DNA of 64,000 nucleotides from Halospina sp040196175 (GTDB lineage: Bacteria > Pseudomonadota > Gammaproteobacteria > Pseudomonadales > Oleiphilaceae), in the NCBI RefSeq assembly GCF_040196175.1, contig NZ_JBEFNF010000001.1:806001-870000 (forward strand), read 5' to 3'. The position numbers and the translations under genes are program-made. The notes beneath the pieces are model-generated. The model searched no databases and had not been told where the DNA came from. It saw only the letters and a program-made list of their open reading frames with translations. This document shows positions 17,648 to 26,757 of the stretch, in pieces (position 1 is the stretch's first letter; the number at the start of each line of letters is the position of its first letter).

Positions 17648-19090
17648 ATGTCTCAAGACTATGACGTCATCGTTATTGGCGCCGGACCGGGTGGTTATGT
17701 GGCCGCGATCCGTGCAGGCCAGCAGGGACTGAGCGTCGCCTGTGTTGAAGGCTGGAAAGACGGCAAAGGCGACCAGGTGCTGGGCGGTGTGTGTCTCAAT
17801 GTGGGCTGTATCCCCTCCAAATCACTGCTTGAGACCTCCCACAAGTATGAGGAGGCCAAGCACGGTTTTGAGAAGCAGGGACTGAAGATCAAGGAGCTCG
17901 ATGTTGACGTCGAGCAGATGATGAAGAATAAAAATGAGATCGTCGGTAATCTCACCGGCGGTATCGCAGGATTGTTCAAGTCCAACGGGGTTACGTCCAT
18001 CCATGGCTGGGGCCGCGTGCTCAATGGCAAGCAGGTGGAGGTAACGGATCCCGAAGGCAACAAGAGCACCTACGGGGCGAAGAACATCATCATCGCCACG
18101 GGCTCGCGTCCGATTGAGATCCCACCGGCGCCGATGAAAGAAGGCAAGATCGTTGACAGCACCGGGGCGCTGGAATTCGACGAAGTGCCCAAGAGCGTGG
18201 GCGTGATCGGCGCGGGTGTCATCGGCCTGGAATTGGGCAGTGTCTGGAACCGGCTAGGGTCCGATGTCACCGTTCTGGAAGCTCAGGATACTTTCCTGGC
18301 AGGGGTGGATCAGGCCATTGCCAAAGATGCCCAGAAGAACTTCAAGAACCAGGGCATGGATATCCGTCTCAAGTGCCGTGTGACCAAGACGGAGGTGAAG
18401 GACGATCTGGTCTATGTCACCTATGAAGACGGCGACGGCAATCAGCAGCAGATTAAATGCGACAAGTTGATCGTGGCCGTCGGGCGGACCCCGAATACTG
18501 AAAAACTGTTCTCTTCGGACTCAGGGGTGGACCTGGATGAGCGCGGTTTTGTGGCTGTTGATGAGCAGTGTCAGACCAATGTGCCGGGTATCTACGCCGT
18601 TGGTGACGTGGTGCGCGGTCCCATGCTCGCGCATAAAGCCTCTGAAGAGGGCATGATGGTGGTGGACCAGGTTGCTGGCTACGCCACCGAAGTCAACTAC
18701 GAGTGTATTCCCAACGTGATTTACACCCACCCGGAGCTGGCCTGGGTCGGCAGGACCGAGGAAGAGCTCAAGGCTGAGGGTGAGCCCTATAAGGTCGGCG
18801 CCTTTCCGTTTGCGGCGAACGGCCGGGCCATGGCTGCGAACGCAACCGAAGGCCAGGTACGAATCATCGCTCATGAGGAGACCGACCGGATACTGGGCAT
18901 GCACGTGGTGGGGCCCCAGGCCTCCGAGATCATCGCCCAGGGCGTGATCGCGATGGAGTTCGGCTCCAGCGCCGAGGACCTGGCCCTGACCTGCTTTGCG
19001 CATCCGACGCTGTCCGAATCCGTCCATGAGGCAGCGCTGGGAGTGGATGGCATGGCGATTCACAAGGCAAATCGGCGCCGGAAAAAATGA
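17648..19090 (+). CDS. lpdA: Dihydrolipoyl dehydrogenase (E3)
   Basis: This 480-residue flavoprotein disulfide reductase reoxidises the dihydrolipoyl groups of SucB with NAD. GAGPGG (11-16) binds FAD, the redox pair is Cys49/Cys54 in GGVCLNVGCIPSK, GAGVIGLELG is the NAD site, and His452/Glu457 in AHPTLSES form the catalytic dyad. The tail is basic (NRRRKK). Its place in the suc operon indicates service to the 2-oxoglutarate complex, as with pseudomonad Lpd-Glc. Confidence 0.96.
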   Translation: MSQDYDVIVIGAGPGGYVAAIRAGQQGLSVACVEGWKDGKGDQVLGGVCLNVGCIPSKSLLETSHKYEEAKHGFEKQGLKIKELDVDVEQMMKNKNEIVGNLTGGIAGLFKSNGVTSIHGWGRVLNGKQVEVTDPEGNKSTYGAKNIIIATGSRPIEIPPAPMKEGKIVDSTGALEFDEVPKSVGVIGAGVIGLELGSVWNRLGSDVTVLEAQDTFLAGVDQAIAKDAQKNFKNQGMDIRLKCRVTKTEVKDDLVYVTYEDGDGNQQQIKCDKLIVAVGRTPNTEKLFSSDSGVDLDERGFVAVDEQCQTNVPGIYAVGDVVRGPMLAHKASEEGMMVVDQVAGYATEVNYECIPNVIYTHPELAWVGRTEEELKAEGEPYKVGAFPFAANGRAMAANATEGQVRIIAHEETDRILGMHVVGPQASEIIAQGVIAMEFGSSAEDLALTCFAHPTLSESVHEAALGVDGMAIHKANRRRKK

Positions 19091-19124
19091 CCGGCGCAAC
19101 CTCCAACACAACAGGTTGTGATCT

Positions 19125-20290
19125 ATGAATCTGCACGAGTATCAGAGCAAGCAGCTCTTTGGGGAGTACGGCCTGCCCGTCTCCGAGGGTGTGGCCTGTT
19201 CCACCGCTGATGAGGCGATGGCAGCTGCCGATAAGATTGGCGGCGATGGCTGGGTGGTGAAGGCCCAGGTACACGCCGGTGGCCGCGGCAAAGCCGGCGG
19301 TGTGAAACTGGCCAAATCGAAGGATGAGATCCGTGCCTTCGCCGACCAGTGGCTGGGCGAACGCCTGGTGACCTTTCAGACGGACGACAAGGGCCAGCCG
19401 GTCAATCGGATCCTGGTCGAGTCCCTGACCGATATTAACCAGGAGCTTTATCTGGGCGCGGTCGTGGATCGCGGCTCCCGCCGGATCGTCTTCATGGCTT
19501 CCACCGAAGGTGGTGTTGAGATTGAGAAGGTCGCCGAGGAAACCCCGGAAAAGATTCTGAAGGCGACGGTTGATCCGCTGGTGGGCGCGCAGGCTTATCA
19601 GGCGCGTGAACTGGCATTTGGCCTGGGGCTCGAAGGCAATCAGATCAAGCAGTTCACAAAGATCTTCCTGGGTCTGGCGAAACTGTTTGAGGATAAGGAT
19701 CTGGCGCTGATCGAGATCAACCCGCTGGTGATCACTGATCAGGGCAATCTGCACTGCCTCGATGCCAAGGTTGGAGCGGACGACAATGCGCTGTACCGGC
19801 AGAAGCAGCTCGCCGAAATGCGCGATCTTTCCCAGGAGGATGAGCGCGAGGCGCATGCCGCTGAGTGGGATCTCAACTATGTGGCCCTCGACGGCAATAT
19901 TGGTTGCATGGTCAATGGCGCCGGGCTTGCCATGGGCACCATGGATATCATCAAACACCACGGCGGCCAGCCGGCCAACTTCCTCGATGTGGGTGGTGGC
20001 GCCACCAAGGAGCGTGTGGCCGAGGCGTTCAAGATTATCCTGTCCGATGACACCGTAAAGGCTGTTCTGGTTAATATCTTCGGCGGCATTGTGCGTTGCG
20101 ATATGATCGCCGAGGGCATCATGGGCGCAGTTGAGGAGGTTGGCGTAACCGTTCCCGTAGTAGTGCGTCTTGAGGGCAACAACGCTGAAAATGGCCGCCA
20201 GAAGCTAGCGGACAGCGGCCTTAATATCATTGCGGCCAGCAGCCTGAGTCAGGCCGCTGAAAAAGTGGTTGCCGCAGCCGGAGGTGAAGC

Positions 20291-20294
<4 letters not shown>
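19125..20294 (+). CDS. sucC: Succinyl-CoA synthetase beta subunit
   Basis: This 389-residue ADP-forming succinate-CoA ligase subunit has an N-terminal ATP-grasp domain beginning MNLHEYQSKQLF with the nucleotide-binding stretch VHAGGRGKAGGVKLAKS. The C-terminal CoA-ligase domain contains GGGATKERVAEAFKI and NIFGGIVRCD. It acts with SucD to make ATP and succinate from succinyl-CoA. It overlaps sucD by 4 nt (ATGA). Confidence 0.97.
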
Positions 20295-21163
<869 letters not shown>

Positions 21164-21188
21164 TACCGCCGGTTCATGCGTCACAGGA

Positions 21189-21215
21189 AAGCCGACCTCC
21201 GGGTCGGCTTTTTTC
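21189..21215 (+). terminator. Rho-independent terminator of the TCA operon
   Basis: AAGCCGACC (21189-21197), loop TCCG, GGTCGGCTT (21202-21210), then TTTTC. The 9-bp perfect stem and U-tract make it a strong terminator. Confidence 0.93.
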
Positions 21216-21229
21216 GTTGATTAACCCAT

Positions 21230-21249
21230 GCACGTTTCGTGCGTATAAT
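21230..21249 (+). promoter_or_regulatory. trpS promoter -10 box with adjoining dyad
   Basis: A perfect TATAAT (21244-21249) lies 33 nt before the trpS start codon, with only a weak -35 (TTAACC at 21221-21226, spacing 17). GCACG-TTT-CGTGC (21230-21242) is a perfect inverted repeat occupying the spacer right up to the -10. The arrangement could be an operator for a repressor or activator, but no candidate regulator is obvious. Confidence 0.45.
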
Positions 21250-21282
21250 CGAGTCAGACCCTGAACCAATGAGGAGACCGGA

Positions 21283-22500
21283 TTGACTTCCGTTGAACCC
21301 CAGCAACGCATCCTTTCAGGGATGCGGCCCACAGGCCGGCTTCATCTGGGCCACTATCATGGTGTACTGGCCAACTGGGCCCAGCTCCAGCACGAATATG
21401 AGTGCTTTTTCTTCGTGGCGGACTGGCATGCTCTGACCACCATGTACGAAGAGCCCTTCGCAATTGAGGAGAGCATCTGGGACATGGTGATTGACTGGTT
21501 GGCGGCGGGCGTCAATCCCGGCTCTTCAACCCTGTTCATTCAGTCGCATGTGCCAGAGCATGCGGAGCTGCATCTACTGTTGTCTATGATTACACCGCTG
21601 GGCTGGCTTGAGCGTGTGCCTTCTTTCAAGGACCAACAGGAGAAACTCAAGGAGAAAGACCTGGCGACCTATGGTTTTCTGGGCTATCCGCTGCTCCAGA
21701 GTGCGGACATTCTGATGTACCGCGCGGGTCTGGTGCCGGTCGGCGCCGATCAGGTCTCGCACGTGGAGATCACCCGCGAGGTGGCTCGCCGCTTTAACCA
21801 TCTCTATGGTCGGGATCCCGGATTTGAAGAGCAGGCAGAGGCGGCCATTGCCAAGATGGGCAAGAAGAACGCCAAACTTTATCGCAGCCTGCGGCGTCGT
21901 TTTCTGGAACAGGGCGACGAGGAGGCGCTGGAAACCGCCCGTGCCCTGCTCAAGGAGCAGCAGAACATCTCTATCGGAGATCGGGAGCGGCTGTACGGTT
22001 ACATTGAGGGTGGCGGCAAAGTGATCTTGCCGGAGCCCCGGGAGCTGCTGACACCGGAAGCACGGTTGCCGGGAACGGATGGACAGAAGATGTCCAAGTC
22101 CTACGGCAATACCATTTTCATGCGTGAGGAGCCGGATTCGGTCAGCCAGAAAATCCGCACCATGCAGACCGACCCTGCCCGGGTACGGCGCAGTGATCCG
22201 GGCGATCCGGAAAAGTGCCCGGTCTGGGATCTGCACCGGATCTATTCCGACGACAGTACTCGTGAATGGGTCTGGAACGGCTGCCGCAATGCGGGCATCG
22301 GGTGTATCGATTGCAAGAAAGCGCTGGAAGAGAAGGTAATTGAGGAGCAGAAAGGCTTCCGGGAGCGTGGTCGTGAATATGAAGACAACCCGGAACTGGT
22401 GCGTTCGATCCTGGAAGAGGGGCGCGAGCGGGCGCGTGATGCGGCTCGGGATACCCTGCAGGAAGTCCGGCGTGTGATGGGGCTGGAATACCGCCGATGA
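21283..22500 (+). CDS. trpS: Tryptophanyl-tRNA synthetase (long form)
   Basis: This 405-residue class Ic synthetase charges tRNA-Trp. The HIGH equivalent is LHLGHYHG and the KMSKS loop is GQKMSKSYGN. It is about 70 residues longer than E. coli TrpS (334); the extra, helix-rich stretch (MGKKNAKLYRSLRRRF and following) lies before the KMSKS loop. The start is TTG at 21283 with GAGGAG ideally spaced 6 nt upstream. The stop overlaps scpA by 4 nt, heading a trpS-scpA-scpB-rluB operon. Confidence 0.95.
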   Translation: MTSVEPQQRILSGMRPTGRLHLGHYHGVLANWAQLQHEYECFFFVADWHALTTMYEEPFAIEESIWDMVIDWLAAGVNPGSSTLFIQSHVPEHAELHLLLSMITPLGWLERVPSFKDQQEKLKEKDLATYGFLGYPLLQSADILMYRAGLVPVGADQVSHVEITREVARRFNHLYGRDPGFEEQAEAAIAKMGKKNAKLYRSLRRRFLEQGDEEALETARALLKEQQNISIGDRERLYGYIEGGGKVILPEPRELLTPEARLPGTDGQKMSKSYGNTIFMREEPDSVSQKIRTMQTDPARVRRSDPGDPEKCPVWDLHRIYSDDSTREWVWNGCRNAGIGCIDCKKALEEKVIEEQKGFRERGREYEDNPELVRSILEEGRERARDAARDTLQEVRRVMGLEYRR

Positions 22501-23324
22501 CCTCGGAAGTGGAAGCTGGCATGGCCGAAGCGCAACAATCGTCTGAGCGTGAAGCGTTGGCGCTGGTGTCCGGTGAGCCGGTTCACGATCTCCCTCAGGA
22601 TCTTTATATTCCGCCGGATGCCCTGGAGGTATTCCTGGATGCCTTTGAGGGGCCGCTGGATCTGCTGCTTTACCTTATTCGGCGCCAGAATATGGACATC
22701 CTGAACGTGGATGTCAGTGCCATTACCGACCAGTATATTGACTACATCGCTCTGATGGAGGCAATGCGGTTCGAGCTGGCAGCCGAGTACCTGGTGATGG
22801 CGGCCACTCTGGCCGAGATCAAATCGCGAATGCTGCTGCCGCGCCAGACCGAAGAGGAGGAAGAGGCGCATGACCCACGGGCTGAACTTATCCGTCGGCT
22901 TCAGGAATACGAGCGCTACAAGATGGCGGCCGAGAATATTGATGCTCTGCCGCGACGCAATCGGGACTTCCATCTGGCAAGCGCTGCGCCTCCCGAGATG
23001 CCGGAGCGTCAGTCGTCCCCGGATGTGAGCCTGCAGGAGATGCTGCTGGCTCTGAGAGGCGTGCTGGAACGGGCGGATCTTTATGAGCACCATCAGGTCG
23101 AACGCGAGCAGCTGTCCACGCGGGAGCGTATGTCAAACATTCTGGAGCGTCTGTCCGGGGAGGCGTTCATGCGGTTTGAGACACTGTTCTGCCCGGAAGA
23201 GGGGCGTCTGGGTGTGGTTGTGACCTTCATTGCCACCCTCGAGCTTGTTCGTGAACAACTGGTGGAGGTGGTGCAGTCCGAGCCTCTCACGCCACTGCAT
23301 ATCCGGGCCAGAGGCCATGCATGA
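22497..23324 (+). CDS. scpA: Segregation and condensation protein A
   Basis: This 275-residue kleisin subunit closes the SMC ring. The family hallmark FEGPLDLLLYLIRRQNMD near residue 50 is followed by a helical region with AAEYLVMAATLAEIKSRMLLP. A ScpA-type winged helix ends the protein. A longer N-terminus (about 40 residues before the conserved core) is present. Coupled to trpS and scpB by ATGA overlaps. Its partner Smc is encoded 3.4 kb downstream. Confidence 0.94.
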   Translation: MTSEVEAGMAEAQQSSEREALALVSGEPVHDLPQDLYIPPDALEVFLDAFEGPLDLLLYLIRRQNMDILNVDVSAITDQYIDYIALMEAMRFELAAEYLVMAATLAEIKSRMLLPRQTEEEEEAHDPRAELIRRLQEYERYKMAAENIDALPRRNRDFHLASAAPPEMPERQSSPDVSLQEMLLALRGVLERADLYEHHQVEREQLSTRERMSNILERLSGEAFMRFETLFCPEEGRLGVVVTFIATLELVREQLVEVVQSEPLTPLHIRARGHA

Positions 23325-23956
23325 TGGACGGGGATAGTATCGATCACGTTCAGCGCATTGTTGAGGGCGCGCTCATGGCAGCCGATAAGCCTCTCAGTCT
23401 GGATCAGCTCCAGACACTGTTCGACGACCATGAGCAGCCTACTCGTACGATTCTGGAACACGTCATCTCGCTGATCGAGCACGCCTGCGAGGGACGGGGC
23501 TTTGAGCTCAGGAAAGTGGCCTCCGGATGGCGCTTCCAGGTGCGCGAGTCGCTGTCGCCCTGGGTCAGTCGGCTGTGGGAGGAAAAACCCCAGCGCTATT
23601 CGCGCGCGCTGCTGGAGACGCTGGCGCTGGTCGCGTACCGCCAGCCCGTCACCCGGGGTGATATTGAAGAGGTGCGTGGTGTGACGGTGAACACCAACAT
23701 CATCCGCACGCTGCTGGATCGCGAGTGGATCCGGGTCGTGGGGCAGCGTGACGTACCCGGACGCCCATCAATGTACGCGACAACCAAACAGTTCCTGGAC
23801 TATTTCAACCTGCAGTCACTGGATGAATTGCCCAGTCTTGCTGAGGTCCGTGATCTCGAGACCATCAGCCGCGAGGTGGAAGACCGTTTGCAGGAAGAGC
23901 TGGCACTGGATGAATCCAACAGCAATACCCATGAGAATACGGAGACGAATGAATGA
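23321..23956 (+). CDS. scpB: Segregation and condensation protein B
   Basis: This 211-residue protein has two winged-helix domains and binds ScpA as a dimer in the SMC-ScpAB condensin. Conserved stretches are RYSRALLETLALVAYRQP followed by TRGDIEEVRGV, and VGQRDVPGRPSMYATT. It starts with ATG overlapping the scpA stop. The acidic, Asn/Glu-rich tail after residue 190 is poorly conserved. Confidence 0.94.
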   Translation: MMDGDSIDHVQRIVEGALMAADKPLSLDQLQTLFDDHEQPTRTILEHVISLIEHACEGRGFELRKVASGWRFQVRESLSPWVSRLWEEKPQRYSRALLETLALVAYRQPVTRGDIEEVRGVTVNTNIIRTLLDREWIRVVGQRDVPGRPSMYATTKQFLDYFNLQSLDELPSLAEVRDLETISREVEDRLQEELALDESNSNTHENTETNE

Positions 23957-24882
23957 GTGAATCCGGTCACAATCAAAGCGGGGCCGGCGAGCGTCTCCAG
24001 AAGCTGCTGGCGCGCTCAGGCCTGGGGTCAAGGCGCGCTATTGAGGGCTGGATCAGCGAGGGCCGCGTGCAGATCAATGGCGAGGTAGCTGAGCTGGGTG
24101 CGCGGGGAACATCCCATGATGATATTCGGGTGGATGGACGCAGCGTGGATCTGGGATCGGCTGCCTCACCGAGCCGACGGGTGATCGTTTACAATAAGCC
24201 CGAAGGCGAGGTAACAACCCGGGATGACCCTGAGGGCCGCCCCACGGTGTTTGATCGCCTCCCCCAGCTGACCGGTGAGCGCTGGATCGTGGTGGGGCGG
24301 CTCGATATCTCGACCAGTGGGCTTCTGCTGTTCACGACTGACGGTGAGCTGGCGAATCGGCTGATGCATCCGTCCTGGGAAGTGGACCGCGAATACGCCG
24401 TGCGCATTTTTGGTGAAGTGGATGATGCCATGGCGGAGCGCCTGGTCACTGGCGTTACGCTGGATGATGGCGAGGCCCGTTTCACGGATCTGGTGTACTG
24501 GGGCGGGACAGGCCACAATCACTGGTATTACGTTGCCATCATGGAAGGGCGTAACCGGGAAGTGCGGCGGCTCTGGGAATCCCAGGGCGTGCAGGTGTCA
24601 CGGCTCAAACGTGTGCGCCAGGGTCCGATCTTTCTGCCAAGCCGGCTCAGCGCCGGGCGCTGGGAAGAACTGGGGCAGGCGGATGTGGATTCGCTCAGCG
24701 GATCCGTTGGATTGGAGTCTGTTCCCGTCAAGACGCCGACGCCCCCGGAAAAGCACCGACTGCGTCGGCTTAAGGGCAAGAGGCCTTCGAAAGGAGCGGA
24801 AAAGAAAGCTGCCAAGCCAGCTGAGAAGGGGCGCGGCGGCACAAAACGCCATCAGGACAAAGGGCGCGGTTCTAAAGGCTGA
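23953..24882 (+). CDS. rluB: 23S rRNA pseudouridine(2605) synthase RluB-type
   Basis: This 309-residue RsuA/RluB family enzyme has an N-terminal S4 RNA-binding domain (RLQKLLARSGLGSRR) and the catalytic Asp118 in GRLDISTSGLLLFTTDG. RluB modifies U2605 in the 23S peptidyl transferase region. The C-terminal 45 residues are Lys/Arg-rich and low in complexity, as in other RluB proteins. It is the last gene of the trpS operon and overlaps the convergent diguanylate cyclase gene by 11 nt at its 3' end. Confidence 0.92.
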   Translation: MSESGHNQSGAGERLQKLLARSGLGSRRAIEGWISEGRVQINGEVAELGARGTSHDDIRVDGRSVDLGSAASPSRRVIVYNKPEGEVTTRDDPEGRPTVFDRLPQLTGERWIVVGRLDISTSGLLLFTTDGELANRLMHPSWEVDREYAVRIFGEVDDAMAERLVTGVTLDDGEARFTDLVYWGGTGHNHWYYVAIMEGRNREVRRLWESQGVQVSRLKRVRQGPIFLPSRLSAGRWEELGQADVDSLSGSVGLESVPVKTPTPPEKHRLRRLKGKRPSKGAEKKAAKPAEKGRGGTKRHQDKGRGSKG

Positions 24883-25831
24883 CGGCGTTATCCACCCTGT
24901 CGGTGTCATCGCCGGCAATGCGGACCCTGTCACGGCCGCTGTTCTTGGCTGCATACAGAGCGGTGTCTGTTGCCTGTAGCAGCTCATCGGGGTCATCGTC
25001 GTCGCCGAGGGCGGCAACACCTATGGAGGCGGTGATGGCCATGGCTCTGCCGGCGTAACGCATGGGGTGCTCGCGTAACGCCCGACGCAGGCGTTCCGCT
25101 ACCTGGTTTGCGGCTTCCTGGCCGGTATGGGGCAGCACAATTGCGAACTCCTCGCCGCCGTAACGAAACCCCTGATCGCAGGAGCGGATCTGGGCATTAA
25201 CACGCTCACTGACCAGCCTAAGGATTTCATCTCCAGCCGCATGGCCAAGCGTGTCATTGATCTGCTTGAAATGGTCCAGATCCAGCAGGAGCAGGCTCAG
25301 GGGCTGTTTGTAGCGGTGGGCCTGCTCAACGTGTTTTTCGAGTGTTTCATCTAGAGAACGGCGGTTACCCATGCCGGTAAGGCCGTCGGTCATGGCCGAT
25401 TCGAGGGCTTGCTGATAGAGCCAGGCGTTGCGCAAGGGCTGGATCAGGACGCCGATGGCCTGCTCAATGAACATCAGCTCATCCTCGCGGAAGCGTTCCC
25501 GACGATCCAGACGCAGTGAGCCCAGCTCCTGACCGCGTAACGACAGGTTATAGCAGCAGTGGTGTGGGCCGCCCGAGCCCAGCAGGTAGCCGAATTCTCC
25601 GCCACTGCGTGAGCGCCGGTAAGCCAGTGCGGCGAAGGGAACCACCTGGGTCAGTTCCTCGGCAAAAATATCCAGCATTGCGTTGAGGTCCAGTGTCTGG
25701 TGCAGCCGACTGCACAGCACGCTAAGCCGGTTGGTGTTGTCCTGCCATTCATCGATGATCCGCACGGTCTCAGCGGCATCGCGGGCCTGCTTCAGATCAA
25801 TGGGGTTGTCGTTGCCGGTTATCTTTTTCAT
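24872..25831 (-). CDS. Diguanylate cyclase with N-terminal GAF-like domain
   Basis: This 319-residue protein combines a GAF-like sensory region (about residues 30-140) with a C-terminal GGDEF domain that makes cyclic di-GMP from two GTP. The active-site loop GGEEF is at 225-229, metal-binding Asp184 and Asp186 lie in LLLDLDHFKQINDTLGH, and an inhibitory RxxD I-site (Arg216-Asp219) stands five residues before GGEEF, so product feedback is likely. It has no transmembrane segment and is probably cytoplasmic. The signal is unknown. It is monocistronic and convergent with rluB. Confidence 0.93.
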   Translation of the reverse strand: MKKITGNDNPIDLKQARDAAETVRIIDEWQDNTNRLSVLCSRLHQTLDLNAMLDIFAEELTQVVPFAALAYRRSRSGGEFGYLLGSGGPHHCCYNLSLRGQELGSLRLDRRERFREDELMFIEQAIGVLIQPLRNAWLYQQALESAMTDGLTGMGNRRSLDETLEKHVEQAHRYKQPLSLLLLDLDHFKQINDTLGHAAGDEILRLVSERVNAQIRSCDQGFRYGGEEFAIVLPHTGQEAANQVAERLRRALREHPMRYAGRAMAITASIGVAALGDDDDPDELLQATDTALYAAKNSGRDRVRIAGDDTDRVDNAVSL

Positions 25832-26056
25832 GCCCTGCTCCGGTCTGGGATAGGCTTATGGGCATTGCCAAGCGAAATCCGTGCCGGCATTTATAAAAGC
25901 CCGTAGGACAGTAAGATACAGAATGGTGGCAAAGAAGTGCCTCCCGAGTATCAGAAGCACCGGCAAGAAAATGACGCTGACCGGTCGCATGTCCCTGTGT
26001 TGGACAGTTGTGGTATCATTTGCGCCGCTCATACAGGGAAGGGTAGGTAGCCCATT

Positions 26057-26746
26057 ATGCAATTTCAGGCGCCGGAAAGTCTCTCCGAACAAATCGCCCA
26101 GCATCTTGGGCGCCAGATCATACTGGGTAAACTCCAGCCCGGTGAGCGCATTCAGGAGCTCAAGGTCGTGGGTGATCTCAATGTCAGCCGGGGATCGGTC
26201 CGTGAAGCACTGCTGATTCTGGAGCGCCGGCATCTGATCCGCATCTATCCACGCAAGGGTGCCGTGGTCTCTGGTATGACTCCGGAGCTGGTCAACAGCC
26301 TCTATGACATCTATCTGAACCTGCTGGAAATGCTGGCGGTCCGGTTTATGGCTGAACGCACACCAGCGGATGAACAGCCGCTGCTGCAGGCCATCGATCA
26401 GCTCTGCCGCCGCCTTGGTGATGAGCGTACCGATGTGGCTGAGGTGATCGACGGTGGGCTGGAAGTCATGCGTAAGTGCTACCCGGTGGTGGCCAATCCC
26501 TACCTGGAGGAGACCCTGGAGAACTTCCGGCCTGCCATTAGCCGGACGTATTATCTGGTGCTCGCCAACGATCCGGAGGAGATGCAGGTCTCCAGGCGTT
26601 TTTTCCGGCGCATCGCTGAGCGGCTCCAGGCGGATGACCACCAGGGTGTCACCAGTGTGATCCGGGAGTTCGGTGAACATCAGCGCGCAGTGGCGCTGCA
26701 GGCGCTGGCCCGAGATGAATCGCTTACCGTCGAACCCGCCACCTGA
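26057..26746 (+). CDS. GntR/FCD-family transcriptional regulator
   Basis: This 229-residue regulator has an N-terminal winged helix (about 10-75; LQPGERIQELKVVGDLNVSR and GSVREALLILERRHLI) and an all-helical FCD ligand-binding domain. Most FadR-subfamily proteins respond to small carboxylic acids. An extended -10 (TGG-TATCAT, 26011-26019) precedes it. It stops 11 nt before smc with no terminator between, so smc may be read from the same promoter. Pseudomonads have a similar regulator before smc. Its ligand and targets are unknown. Confidence 0.88.
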   Translation: MQFQAPESLSEQIAQHLGRQIILGKLQPGERIQELKVVGDLNVSRGSVREALLILERRHLIRIYPRKGAVVSGMTPELVNSLYDIYLNLLEMLAVRFMAERTPADEQPLLQAIDQLCRRLGDERTDVAEVIDGGLEVMRKCYPVVANPYLEETLENFRPAISRTYYLVLANDPEEMQVSRRFFRRIAERLQADDHQGVTSVIREFGEHQRAVALQALARDESLTVEPAT

Positions 26747-26757
26747 GCCGGTCGTCC

